A stretch of 64,000 nt of DNA, taken from the NCBI RefSeq assembly GCF_036311905.1, contig NZ_JAZDCH010000004.1, positions 186,001 to 250,000 on the forward strand. The letters run 5' to 3'. Within the stretch, counting starts at the first letter, position 1, and every line of letters begins with the position of its first letter. The translations under genes were made by a program, and so were the position numbers. The notes below the pieces were generated by a model. The model had not been told where the DNA came from. It was given only the letters and a program-made list of their open reading frames with translations, and searched no databases. Shown one piece after another: positions 9,007 to 17,733 of the stretch. The DNA is from Brachybacterium sp036311905. GTDB taxonomy: Bacteria > Actinomycetota > Actinomycetes > Actinomycetales > Dermabacteraceae.

Positions 9007-9043
9007 TCCGCTCTGAGCGGCTCCGCACAGAGCTGATCAGCTC
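9007..9043. promoter_or_regulatory. ClgR-like operator and second palindrome upstream of the clpP pair
   Basis: CCGCTCTGAGCGG (9008-9020) is a perfect 13-bp palindrome containing CGCTCTGAGCG, which fits the ClgR-type consensus CGC-Y-N-A-N-R-GCG on the opposite strand. A second perfect palindrome, GAGCTGATCAGCTC, follows at 9030-9043. Both lie 49 to 84 bp before the clpP start at 9092. A near copy of the first site occurs upstream of the adjacent XRE regulator gene (10749-10763), suggesting one regulator controls both. Binding is inference. Confidence 0.6.
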
Positions 9044-9091
9044 CCGACGGAGAACGCCCCAGCCCGGCGGTGTGCGGCGGAGGCTGATGGC

Positions 9092-9763
9092 ATGACCACA
9101 GCATCTCTCGCCCAACCATCGGCCGAGCCGCAGACCGCGTCGGCCGCATCGGACTCGTCCGCCTCATCCCTGACCACCGCCCACCTCCTGCACCAGCGGG
9201 TGCTCCTGCTGGACCGGGAACTCGACCAGGAGAACGGCGCCGCCCTGAGCGCCCGGCTCCTGCTCCTCGCCGCCGAGGACCCGAGCACCGACATCACCCT
9301 GCTCATCAACTCGCCGGGCGGCCTGGTCCCGGCCATGCTCGCGATCGGCGACCTGATGGATCTCGTGCCCTGCGACGTGCGCACCGTCGCGCTCGGCATG
9401 GCCTACAGCGCCGGGCAGTTCCTGCTCACCCAGGGCACCCCCGGGAAGCGGTACGTGCTGCCGCACGGCCAGGTGCTCATGCATCAGGGCTCGGCCGGCT
9501 TCGGCGGGAGCGCCGCGGACATCGAGCTGCAGGCCGAGGACCTGCGCCGGAACCGCGACCTGCTGATCCGTCTGACCGCGGAGCGCACCGGGCAGAGCGA
9601 GGAGACGATCGCCCGCGACTCCGAGCGCGACCGGATCTGGGATGCCGAGGGCGCGGTCGCCTACGGATTCGCCGATCACGTGGTCTCTGACGTCCGCGAG
9701 ATCCTGCCGTTCGGTCTGCCCGGCAAGGGCAGCCGCCCGGCAGGGATCGGCGGTGCACGATGA
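9092..9763 (+). CDS. ClpP-like serine protease subunit (catalytic)
   Basis: Protein of 223 aa. The ClpP fold is clear: INSPGGLVPAMLAIGDLMD, then the nucleophile region LGMAYSAGQFLLTQGTPGKR with Ser106, the histidine region VLPHGQVLMHQG with His131, and SERDRIWDAEGAVAYGFADH with Asp180, so the triad is complete. The first 30 residues are Ala/Ser-rich. A GGAGG-type site precedes ATG 9092. It overlaps the next clpP-like gene by four bases (ATGA). It looks like a secondary, regulator-controlled ClpP pair rather than the main clpP1-clpP2 operon, since no clpX or trigger-factor gene is adjacent. Confidence 0.9.
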   Translation: MTTASLAQPSAEPQTASAASDSSASSLTTAHLLHQRVLLLDRELDQENGAALSARLLLLAAEDPSTDITLLINSPGGLVPAMLAIGDLMDLVPCDVRTVALGMAYSAGQFLLTQGTPGKRYVLPHGQVLMHQGSAGFGGSAADIELQAEDLRRNRDLLIRLTAERTGQSEETIARDSERDRIWDAEGAVAYGFADHVVSDVREILPFGLPGKGSRPAGIGGAR

Positions 9764-10362
9764 GCGGCTACACGATCCCGTCGGTGATCGAGCGCACCCG
9801 TACCGGGGCCGAGCGCAGCGCCGACGTCTTCTCCCGACTGCTCAGCGACCGCATCGTCTACATCGGCACGCCGATCGACGACGGCGTCGCGAACACCGTG
9901 ATCGCCCAGATCCTGCACCTCGAGAACGATGCCGCCGACGCTCCGATCCACCTCTACCTCAACTCCTCCGGCGGCGACGTCCAGGCCGTCCTCGCCCTCT
10001 ACGACACGCTCAGCTACGTGCGCAGCCGCATCGCGGTGACATGCATCGGCCAGGTCGTGGCGGCGCCGGTGCTGCTCCTGGCCGCGGGGACACCGGGGAT
10101 GCGCTGGGTGCTGCCGCATACGGGGGTGGTGCTCCATCCGCTGGAGGCGCAGGGCCGCGGGGCGGTGCCGGACTTGATCCTCGCGACCGAGGAGGTCAAG
10201 CGGCTGCGGGGGAGCCTCGAGTCGCTGATCGCCGAGCACTCGGGACAGTCCCGGGAGCGGGTCCGGCAGGACCTCGAGCGCGAGCGGGTCCTCGATGCCG
10301 CGGCGACGGTCGCCTACGGGCTGGCCGACGAGGTGCTGCTCAGGCGGCCGCGAGCAACCTGA
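9760..10362 (+). CDS. ClpP-like subunit lacking the catalytic serine
   Basis: Protein of 200 aa, clearly ClpP-related (HLYLNSSGGDVQAVLALYDT and GTPGMRWVLPHTGVVLHPLE). The nucleophile position is altered: GQVVAAPVLLL replaces the usual GQAAS-type motif, leaving Ala101. The catalytic Asp is Glu175 (LERERVLDAAA), while His126 remains. It should be proteolytically inactive but could form mixed rings with the active partner just upstream, as ClpR and some ClpP1-type subunits do. Translation is coupled to the upstream gene through ATGA at 9760-9763. The last 23 bp overlap the convergent regulator gene. Confidence 0.88.
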   Translation: MSGYTIPSVIERTRTGAERSADVFSRLLSDRIVYIGTPIDDGVANTVIAQILHLENDAADAPIHLYLNSSGGDVQAVLALYDTLSYVRSRIAVTCIGQVVAAPVLLLAAGTPGMRWVLPHTGVVLHPLEAQGRGAVPDLILATEEVKRLRGSLESLIAEHSGQSRERVRQDLERERVLDAAATVAYGLADEVLLRRPRAT

Positions 10363-10708
10363 CCCCTGGACCCTCCGGCCGCATCCCGGCGGGATGCGTG
10401 CCGGGGTGCCCGGGGGCGAGGGTCGGGGCGCTCGGCGTCGAGCGGAGCTCGAGCACCGGGGCGCCGACGAGGGCGCCGTCGGCAGCGCGCAGCAGGAGCA
10501 GCGGCAGGTCGATCCCGAGAGCGCCGAGGATCGCGGCGAGCAGCTCCGAGGACGGATCCTTCCGTCCCCGCTCGACGTCGGAGAGGTGCTGCATGGACAG
10601 CCCGGCCGCCGCGGCGACCTCGGCGAGGGTGCGGCGCTGACGATGCCGTTCGGCGCGCAGCTCCGCCCCCATCAGCTCCCGCAGCAGCGGGTCGAGGTGC
10701 CGGTCCAT
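10340..10708 (-). CDS. XRE-family regulator of the ClgR/PopR type
   Basis: Protein of 122 aa. A Cro/CI-type helix-turn-helix occupies residues about 12-70: ERHRQRRTLAEVAAAAGLSM, then QHLSDVERGRKDPSSELLAA. The helix 3 region SDVERGRKDPSSELLAAI is very close to that of ClgR/PopR, which activate clp genes in actinobacteria and are themselves Clp substrates. The C-terminus ends in LLAAA, a non-polar tail of the type recognised by Clp proteases. It converges on and overlaps the inactive clpP-like gene by 23 bp, recalling the clpP3-clpP4-popR locus of Streptomyces. Confidence 0.8.
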   Translation of the reverse strand: MDRHLDPLLRELMGAELRAERHRQRRTLAEVAAAAGLSMQHLSDVERGRKDPSSELLAAILGALGIDLPLLLLRAADGALVGAPVLELRSTPSAPTLAPGHPGTHPAGMRPEGPGVRLLAAA

Positions 10709-10738
10709 GCCGGGAGACTACGTCGGCGGAAGGCCGGG

Positions 10739-10763
10739 GGAGCGTCGCTCCGCTCTCGGCGGA
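10739..10763. promoter_or_regulatory. ClgR-like operator upstream of the XRE regulator
   Basis: TCCGCTCTCGGCGGA (10749-10763) shares its TCCGCTCT..GCGG core with the site before the clpP pair and contains CGCTCTCGGCG, matching CGC-Y-N-W-N-R-GCG. It sits 41 to 55 bp upstream of the regulator start at 10708, so autoregulation is likely. An overlapping perfect palindrome GGAGCGTCGCTCC lies at 10739-10751. Function is inferred from the shared motif and position. Confidence 0.55.
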
Positions 10764-10815
10764 AGACCGCCCGGTAGGCCGCCGCCCGCGTGCCGCGAGC
10801 GCCGACCGGTCCCGG

Positions 10816-11850
10816 TCACAGGATCGCGGCCAGCAAATGCGGGGCGACCAGCGTGCCGAAGTCCCGCAGCACCCGGCGCTGGTCCTCCGCCGGAGCGCCG
10901 ACGGGGAGCACCAGCGCGATCTCGTCGGCCGCGTGCACCACCGGATCCGCGAGTAGCGCCTGGGCGACGGCGAGGGGCTCGTCCACCACGACCCGGCTGA
11001 ACACCGCCGCGTGTCCGCCGATCTCCGGGGCCCGGTGCTCCGCCAGGACGGCGGGCGACGCGGCGCGCTCCCGGGGCAGCAGGGAGACGAAGCGTTCGAG
11101 CTCCTCCTCCGTCTCCACGGGCACCATCTGCCGCGAGACCATCACGTGTCCCTCGCCGTGACCGGCCGCGCGGGACGCCTCCCGATAGGCCTCGAGCGCC
11201 TCGAGCTGCAGCACCTCGAAGGAGCGGCCCGAGCCGTCGTCGGGCGCCATCGTCGCGAGCTGCAGCCCGAGGCCCGCCCGTCCGGCCATCGCGGCCCGCG
11301 CGGGGCTCGCCGCGCCATAGGCGAGACGGCGACGCAGCCCGGGCACCTGCGGCTGGACGCGCAGCGGCGTGCCGGGATCGACCCCCTCGATATGGGCGTC
11401 GGCGCCTGCGACGATCTCCCCGTCCACGAAGGAGAGCAGGTCGTGGAGCACCCGGTCGACGTGGTCGGCGCGGTCGGCGGCGAGGGCGCCGAAGGCGCGC
11501 GAGTAGATCGCGTCGTGCGCCGAGTAGCCGGAGCCGAGTCCCGCCCGGAGCCGACCGCCGAGGAGCAGATCGGCGGTGGCGAGGTCCTCGGCGAGGCGGC
11601 CTGCGTTCTCGAAGCGCAGCGGGATCACGGCGGTGCCGAGCTCGATCCGGCGCGCATGCTGTCCAAGAGCCGCGAGCACGAGGAGCGGGGAGGGCGAGGC
11701 ATCCTGCAGGTGGCGCACACGCAGGTAGGCGACGTCGAGGTCCAGCTCTTCGGCGAGCAGGATCAGGTCGCGCCCGTCGTCGAGCTGCGCGCTGTCGATC
11801 TGGGCGAGGACGCCCAGCCTCGGGGGTTCTCGGAGCTCGGTCGCGGTCAT
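10816..11850 (-). CDS. Luciferase-like (LLM) flavin-dependent oxidoreductase
   Basis: Protein of 344 aa. Pattern of the bacterial-luciferase-like monooxygenases: RRIELGTAVIPLRFENAGRL, AEDLATADLLLGGRLRAGLG and SGYSAHDAIYSRAFG resemble the flavin-binding TIM barrel. These enzymes use reduced FMN or F420; substrate and cofactor cannot be told from the sequence. ATG 11850 is chosen because the frame further upstream is low-complexity antisense. It is divergent from dusB with about 185 bp between them. Confidence 0.8.
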   Translation of the reverse strand: MTATELREPPRLGVLAQIDSAQLDDGRDLILLAEELDLDVAYLRVRHLQDASPSPLLVLAALGQHARRIELGTAVIPLRFENAGRLAEDLATADLLLGGRLRAGLGSGYSAHDAIYSRAFGALAADRADHVDRVLHDLLSFVDGEIVAGADAHIEGVDPGTPLRVQPQVPGLRRRLAYGAASPARAAMAGRAGLGLQLATMAPDDGSGRSFEVLQLEALEAYREASRAAGHGEGHVMVSRQMVPVETEEELERFVSLLPRERAASPAVLAEHRAPEIGGHAAVFSRVVVDEPLAVAQALLADPVVHAADEIALVLPVGAPAEDQRRVLRDFGTLVAPHLLAAIL

Positions 11851-12035
11851 GGCGTGACTCCCTTCGCACGGTCGGCGCCGACCGGGAGGGCACGGCTCCG
11901 TGCTCCATTGTCCACCGGCACGGGGACGCCCGACGGGACCGAGGCCCCGGATCGTCCCTCCCCAGCGCCGGCTGATGCACATCACCACCCTCGCTCCTCC
12001 CGCAGCGGCCCGCGGGGTGGGAGAATCCCAGGACG

Positions 12036-13268
12036 ATGACCACGCTGACCGACGCCCTGCCCGCCGCTCCCGCCGCGACCTCCACCGAGGCCGCCCCCGG
12101 CCCGGAGCGCGCTCGGCGACCCCTGCGGATCGGTCGTCTCACCGTCGACACCCCGGTGATGCTCGCGCCGATGGCGGGCGTGACCAACATGGCCTTCCGC
12201 GTGCTCTGCCGCGAGTTCGGTGCGCTCCACAGCGCGGACGACGGCGGTCTCTTCCCGACCGAGATGGTCACCACCCGGGCCCTGCTCGAGGACCATCGGG
12301 AATCCTGGCGCCTGCTGCGCATGGCGGACCGCGAGCGGCCCCGCTCGGTGCAGCTGTACGGCGTGGACCCGGCGGTCGTCGGCCGCTCGATCGAGATGAT
12401 CCTCGAGCGCGACGGCGCCGACCACATCGACCTCAACTTCGGCTGCCCGGTCCCCAAGGTGACCAAGCGCGGTGGGGGCGGGGTGCTGCCCTGGAAGGAC
12501 GAGCTGTTCACCCGCATCCTCCGCGCGGCGGTCGACGCCGCCGGGGACGTGCCGGTCACCGTGAAGACCCGCAAGGGCGTGGACGACGCCCACCTCACCT
12601 ACCGGGATGCGGGCCTGATCGCGCAGGAGGTCGGCGCCGCCGCCATCACCCTCCACGGCCGCACCGTCAAGGAGCAGTACTCGGGGACCGCGGACTGGAC
12701 CGCGATCGCGGATCTCAAGGAGACGGTGACCGACATCCCGGTGCTCGGCAACGGCGACGTCTGGTCCGCGGAGGACGCCCTGCGCATGGTCGACGAGACG
12801 GGGGCCGACGGGGTCGTCGTCGGCCGCGGCTGCCAGGGCCGCCCGTGGCTGTTCGGTGACCTCGCGGCCGGTTTCGCGGGCAGCGAGGAGCGGGTCCGTC
12901 CCGGCCTCGGGGAGGTCGCCCGGATCGTGCGCCGCCACGCCGAGCTGCTCGTCGAGTTCTACGAGGACGAGGGCCGCGGCGTGCGCGACCTGCGCAAGCA
13001 CGTCGCCTGGTACTTCAAGGGCTACCCCGTGGGCGGGGAGATGCGCCGGCAGCTGACGGCGATGGACTCCCTCGCCGATCTCGACGCCAAGCTCGCCGAA
13101 TTGGACCTCGACGCCCCCTATCCGGGTGCCCCCGTCGAGGGGCCGCGCGGCCGCGCCGGCCACGGGCGGAACGCGACGGTGCCCGAGGGCTGGATGGACT
13201 CCCGGGAGCTTTCCGACGAGCACCGCGCCCGCCTCCACGAGGCCGAGCTCGACATCTCGGGGGGCTGA
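12036..13268 (+). CDS. dusB: tRNA-dihydrouridine synthase, DusB family
   Basis: Protein of 410 aa that reduces specific uridines of tRNA to dihydrouridine using FMN. The flavin-barrel signature MLAPMAGVTNMAFRVLCREF, the catalytic cysteine at residue 137 in DLNFGCPVPKVTKRGGG, and the C-terminal region LRKHVAWYFKGYPVGG are conserved. An Ala-rich leader of about 30 residues precedes the core, and a C-terminal tail of about 60 residues is longer than in E. coli DusB. It ends four bases before dgt, so dusB-dgt-dnaG is probably one transcript. Confidence 0.95.
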   Translation: MTTLTDALPAAPAATSTEAAPGPERARRPLRIGRLTVDTPVMLAPMAGVTNMAFRVLCREFGALHSADDGGLFPTEMVTTRALLEDHRESWRLLRMADRERPRSVQLYGVDPAVVGRSIEMILERDGADHIDLNFGCPVPKVTKRGGGGVLPWKDELFTRILRAAVDAAGDVPVTVKTRKGVDDAHLTYRDAGLIAQEVGAAAITLHGRTVKEQYSGTADWTAIADLKETVTDIPVLGNGDVWSAEDALRMVDETGADGVVVGRGCQGRPWLFGDLAAGFAGSEERVRPGLGEVARIVRRHAELLVEFYEDEGRGVRDLRKHVAWYFKGYPVGGEMRRQLTAMDSLADLDAKLAELDLDAPYPGAPVEGPRGRAGHGRNATVPEGWMDSRELSDEHRARLHEAELDISGG

Positions 13269-13272
13269 GCCG

Positions 13273-14610
13273 ATGAGCGTGGACCTGACCGCGTCGGCCG
13301 CCGTCGACGCCCCCACCCCGCCGCCCGGCTACACCCCCGCGGATCTCGAGCGCTGGGCACCCGAATCGCCGAAGTCGCAGGCCCGCACGCCGTTCCAGCG
13401 CGATCGGGCCCGGGTGCTGCACTCCTCGGCGCTGCGCCGGCTCGGGGCGAAGACCCAGGTGCTCGGCGCCGGGTCCAACGACTTCTCCCGCACCCGCCTC
13501 ACGCATTCCCTCGAGGTCGCCCAGGTGGGCCGGGACATCGGCGCGGAGCTCGGCTGCGATCCCGACGTCGTGGACGCCGCCTGTCTCTCCCATGACCTCG
13601 GCCACCCGCCCTTCGGACACCACGGCGAGAAGGTGCTCGACGCCCTCGCCGCGGACTTCGGCGGCTTCGAGGGCAACGCGCAGACCCTCCGCCTGCTCAC
13701 CCGGCTCGAGCCCAAGGTCATCGGGGAGGACCGTCCCTACGGCCTGAACCTCACCCGGGCCGGGGTCGATGCGGCGATCAAGTACCCGTGGACCCGCGGG
13801 CAGGGCCCGGACCCGGCCTCCCCGAAGTTCGGCGCCTACGCCGACGACCTCGACGTCTACGAGTGGGCGCGGGTCGGGGCGGTGCCGGGCCGGAAGTGCT
13901 TCGAGGCGCAGGTGATGGACCTGGCCGACGACGTCGCCTATTCCGTGCACGACGTCGAGGACGCCGTGACCGGCGGGACCCTCGACCTGCGCGCCCTGCA
14001 CGACCCGATGGAGCGGGCCGCCGCGCTGTACGTGGTCCAGGACTGGTACATGCCGGGCGAGTCCCTCGACGCCCTCGACGAGGCGCTCGGCCGGCTCGAG
14101 GCCGAGCCCTACTGGATGCTCGACTTCACGGGCACCATGCGCTCGGCCGCCGCGCTCAAGGACATGGCCAGCCAGCTGATCGGCCGCTTCACCCGGTCGG
14201 TGATCGCGGCGACCCGTGCCGAGCACGGCACCGCCCCGCTGTCCCGGTACCGCGGGGACGTGATCGTGCCCGAGGAGACCCATCTCGAGATCGCGGTGCT
14301 CAAGGGCCTCGCGGCCGCCTACGTCATGTCCTCCGCCTCGCAGCAGCCGGTCTACGAGGCGCAGGAGGAGATCCTGCGGGACCTCTACGCGCAGCTGTGG
14401 AACACCGGGACGACGCATCTCAGCCCCCTGTTCGCCGAGCTGTGGGAGGCGGCGGAGGACGACGACGCCCGCCGCCGGGTGGTCGTCGACCAGATCGCCT
14501 CCTACACCGACGTCACGGCGCGCCGACTCCACGAGGCGCTCTTCGACCGGGAGGTCACCCACGTCACCGCCGCGGATACCCCGCTGCCCGGCCTCGGCGC
14601 GGAGCTCTGA
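13273..14610 (+). CDS. dgt: dGTPase-like HD-domain nucleotide triphosphohydrolase
   Basis: Protein of 445 aa of the Dgt family, which hydrolyses dGTP or other dNTPs to deoxynucleoside and triphosphate. The HD metal site is intact: RTRLTHSLEVAQVGR followed by ACLSHDLGHPPFGHHGE. The N-terminal FQRDRARVLHSSALRRLGAK is the usual family entry. The order dusB-dgt-dnaG is common in actinobacteria. It starts at ATG 13273, four bases after dusB, and stops four bases before the GTG of dnaG. Confidence 0.93.
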   Translation: MSVDLTASAAVDAPTPPPGYTPADLERWAPESPKSQARTPFQRDRARVLHSSALRRLGAKTQVLGAGSNDFSRTRLTHSLEVAQVGRDIGAELGCDPDVVDAACLSHDLGHPPFGHHGEKVLDALAADFGGFEGNAQTLRLLTRLEPKVIGEDRPYGLNLTRAGVDAAIKYPWTRGQGPDPASPKFGAYADDLDVYEWARVGAVPGRKCFEAQVMDLADDVAYSVHDVEDAVTGGTLDLRALHDPMERAAALYVVQDWYMPGESLDALDEALGRLEAEPYWMLDFTGTMRSAAALKDMASQLIGRFTRSVIAATRAEHGTAPLSRYRGDVIVPEETHLEIAVLKGLAAAYVMSSASQQPVYEAQEEILRDLYAQLWNTGTTHLSPLFAELWEAAEDDDARRRVVVDQIASYTDVTARRLHEALFDREVTHVTAADTPLPGLGAEL

Positions 14611-14614
14611 GCGG

Positions 14615-16603
14615 GTGGCGCAGGGTCTGATCCGTCGCAGCGACGTCGAGCTGGTGCGCGAGCGCGCCCGCCTCGACGAAGTCGTGGGGGAGCACGTCAC
14701 GCTGCGCACCGCGGGGATCGGCTCGATGAAGGGCCTGTGCCCCTTCCACGACGAGAAGACCCCCTCCTTCAACGTGCGCCCGCAGCTCGGGCACTGGCAC
14801 TGCTTCGGCTGCGGCGAGGGCGGGGACGTCATCTCCTTCGTGCAGAAGATCAGCCACCTGAGCTTCGTCGAGGCGGTCGAGATGCTGGCAGGGCGCTACG
14901 GCGTCCAGCTGCACTACGAGGAGGGCGACGGCAAGGGCGGGGACCGGCCCGACTTCGGCACGCGCCGCCGCCTGATGGACGCCCACGCGATCGCCGAGGA
15001 GTTCTATCGCGAGCAGCTCGCCACACCCGCCGCCGAGGTCGGTCGCCGCTTCCTCGCCGAGCGCGGCTTCGACCGGGACGCCGCGGAGCGCTTCGGCGTC
15101 GGCTTCGCCCCCGAGGGCTGGGATGCGATCACCTCCCACCTGCGCGGCCGCGGATTCACCGAGGCGGAGCTGACCGCGAGCGGCATCGTCTCGCAGGGCC
15201 AGCGCGGGGTCTACGACCGGTTCCGCGGGCGCCTGATCTGGCCGATCCGCGACATCACCGGGCACACCATCGGCTTCGGGGCCCGGCGGCTGCTGGAGTC
15301 GGATCAGGGGCCGAAGTACCTCAACACCCCCGAGACCGCGATCTACCACAAGTCCACCGTGCTCTACGGCCTGGACCTGGCGCGCAAGGACATCTCTGCG
15401 CAGCGCCAGGTGGTCGTCGTCGAGGGGTACACCGACGTGATGGCCGCGCATCTCGCCGGGGTGCCGACGGCGGTCGCCTCCTGCGGCACCGCCTTCGGCG
15501 CCGAGCACGTCAAGGTGGTGCGCCGGGTCATGGGCGACACCAACGCGTCCTCCGGGCTGCGGCTCAACACCGACGGTCGCGGTCTCGCCGGCGAGGTCGT
15601 GTTCACCTTCGACGGCGATGCGGCGGGGCAGAAGGCGGCGCTGCGGGCCTTCGAGGAGGACCAGCGCTTCGTCGCGCAGACCTACGTGGCGGTCGAGCCG
15701 AACGGCATGGATCCCTGCGAGCTGCGGATGGAGCGCGGGGACCAGGCGGTCGTCGACCTCATCGCCGCCCGCAAGCCGCTGTTCGAGTTCGCGATCCGCT
15801 CGGCGATCGCCCAGGTCGACCTGGACACGGTCGAGGGACAGGTGGCGGCGCTGCGCATGGCGGCGCCTGTCGTGGCGCGGATCCGGGACCGGGCGATGAG
15901 ACCCGAGTACGCGCGTCGGCTCGCGGGATGGCTCGGGATGGACGAGCGCACGGTGCTGCGCGCGGTCCACGACGCGGCGCGCGGCGAGGGGCGCGGTGCC
16001 GGGGCGTCGGCGACCGACGGGCGCGGGGGAGAGGCGCACGAGGGTGCGGGACGCGAGGGGCAGGCGGCGGCCGACGGGGCGGAGCGGGTGCTACCCAGCG
16101 CCCGGCTCGCCGACGTGGTCAGTCCCCGCGACCCGGTGGGCCAGGTGGAGACCCAGGCCCTCGCCGTGATGCTGCAGTACCCGACGCTGCTGGACGCGCA
16201 GCGGGTCGAGGCGCTGCCCGATGACGCCTTCCACGTCCCGGCGCTGCAGGGCGTGTGGGACGTGATGCTCGCGGCAGGCACCCTCCCCGAGGCGGTCGGC
16301 GGTTCGCTGCATCCGGCGCGCTACCTCGAGCAGGTCCTCGAGATCGCGGGGGAGACGATCCGTCCGCTGATCGTCGAGATCGCCAACCTGGACCTGCCGG
16401 CGCGCGACGAGGCGGGTCTGCAGCGGCTGTCGACCTCGCTGCTGGACCGGCTCAGCGAGCTGTCGATCACCCGCGAGTACACGGTGCTCAAGCAGCGCCT
16501 GCAGCGCACCGATCCCTCCGATGCCGAGCGCTACCAGGAGATCCTCTCGCGGCTCGCCCAGGTGCAGGGGCGCCGACGGGCGCTGCGCGCGGCGGAGGAC
16601 TGA
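14615..16603 (+). CDS. dnaG: DNA primase
   Basis: Protein of 662 aa that synthesises RNA primers for replication. The N-terminal zinc-binding domain has C42, H45, C63 and C66 (LCPFHDEKTPSFNV, HWHCFGCGEGGDV). The TOPRIM core follows with VVVVEGYTDVMAAHLAGV and VVFTFDGDAAGQKAALRAF. A variable Gly/Ala-rich linker (residues about 450-490) leads to the helical C-terminal domain that contacts DnaB. GTG 14615 is the only start compatible with the conserved N-terminus. No rpoD is adjacent. Confidence 0.97.
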   Translation: MAQGLIRRSDVELVRERARLDEVVGEHVTLRTAGIGSMKGLCPFHDEKTPSFNVRPQLGHWHCFGCGEGGDVISFVQKISHLSFVEAVEMLAGRYGVQLHYEEGDGKGGDRPDFGTRRRLMDAHAIAEEFYREQLATPAAEVGRRFLAERGFDRDAAERFGVGFAPEGWDAITSHLRGRGFTEAELTASGIVSQGQRGVYDRFRGRLIWPIRDITGHTIGFGARRLLESDQGPKYLNTPETAIYHKSTVLYGLDLARKDISAQRQVVVVEGYTDVMAAHLAGVPTAVASCGTAFGAEHVKVVRRVMGDTNASSGLRLNTDGRGLAGEVVFTFDGDAAGQKAALRAFEEDQRFVAQTYVAVEPNGMDPCELRMERGDQAVVDLIAARKPLFEFAIRSAIAQVDLDTVEGQVAALRMAAPVVARIRDRAMRPEYARRLAGWLGMDERTVLRAVHDAARGEGRGAGASATDGRGGEAHEGAGREGQAAADGAERVLPSARLADVVSPRDPVGQVETQALAVMLQYPTLLDAQRVEALPDDAFHVPALQGVWDVMLAAGTLPEAVGGSLHPARYLEQVLEIAGETIRPLIVEIANLDLPARDEAGLQRLSTSLLDRLSELSITREYTVLKQRLQRTDPSDAERYQEILSRLAQVQGRRRALRAAED

Positions 16604-17733
16604 CCGGCGACGGGTCGGCCCGGGGTGACGGGGACCCTCAGCCGAGGGGATCGGCCAGTCATGGGCGGTCGGCCCGCCGACGACGATCGGTCAACCGTCG
16701 AAGCCTTCTGGCTGGGGCGGCGACCACCGTTGGGCGCGGGCCATGCTTCCGCGGCGACAGCCGAAGTCACGGCGCGGAGGGCGGCGTCGCGCAGCGTGGC
16801 GCACGCCGGGTGCGCGGCCTGGCCGATGCGACCGGTGAGCCGCGACTGCCGCCACAGACTGCGGGTGCGCGGGCGTCGGAGCTGGTCGTACTGGGAGAGC
16901 GCGTCCTCGAGGTGCTGCGTCGACGCACCGCGCAGCAGGAGCGCCAGGGTCGCGGCGTCTTCTATGGCCTGGCCCGCGCCCTGCCCCAGGTCGGGGGTCA
17001 TGGCGTGGGCGGCGTCCCCGAGCAGCACGCCACGGCCGTGGACGAACGAGGCGGGGAGGGCGACGAGATCGTGGATGTCGTGGCGGAGGACGGCCTCGGG
17101 CGGAGTTGCCGCGAGCAGCGCACCGATCGGGGCGTGCCAGTTACCGAACAGGCTGTGGACGGTCGCCAAGACGTCGTCGTCAGTGCCGCCCGGAGGCGTC
17201 TGATGTGTGGCGAACCAGTAGACGCGGTCGTCGGGGAGGGGCACGATCCCGAAGCGGGCGCCGCGTCCCCAGGTCTCGCCGGCCTCGTCGGCGAGGTGCC
17301 CGGCCGTGGTCGTGATGCCGCGCCAGGCGGTGTACCCGGCGTAACGGATGCCGCGATCCAGACCCCATCGCGCGCGGGCGTCGCTGCGGATCCCGTCGGC
17401 CGCGATGACCAGATCGACGGGATGCTCCTCGCCGTCCACGTGGACCACGGGAGCACCGTCGGCCGCGACGCTCGCGACCGCGGAGAGGCGGATCGTGCCC
17501 GGCCGCAGGTGCTGCACGAGGGCACGGTGCAGGTCGGCGCGGTGCAGGCTGCGGACGCCGGGCGTCTCGGAGGGCGGCAGGGACAGGAGCCAATGACCAG
17601 AGGGGTGGCGCTGGCCCGATCGGAGCCGCTCGACGGACGTGCCCCGGGGCGGTTCCGAGTCACGGCACGAAACATCGGAGCATGCCCGAGGCGTTCTGTC
17701 CAGAGCCGCGCGACCCTGCGATGTGCGCCTTTG
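16604..17733 (-). pseudogene. Truncated FAD-dependent monooxygenase
   Basis: An open frame runs from the merR stop codon at 17734 down to 16531. It encodes the middle and C-terminal parts of an aromatic-hydroxylase-like FAD monooxygenase: SLHRADLHRALVQHL, VDLVIAADGIRSDAR, and the FAD motif GVLLGDAAHAMTPDLGQGAG with QAIEDAATLALLL. The N-terminal Rossmann segment with GxGxxG (about 80 residues) is missing, the frame begins right after the MerR stop with no good start codon, and the C-terminus runs 73 bp into the end of dnaG. It is probably a remnant left by a rearrangement; a short expressed product from GTG 17517 cannot be excluded. Confidence 0.7.

Noticed and set aside
6408..9167. A 919-codon minus-strand frame over glyS and the DUF4037 gene
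   Set aside because: Antisense shadow of glyS; no conserved motif.
17180..17675. Alternative frames over the monooxygenase remnant as genes
   Set aside because: They are Arg/Pro-rich shadows; only the frame with GDAAHAMTPDLGQGAG shows family similarity.
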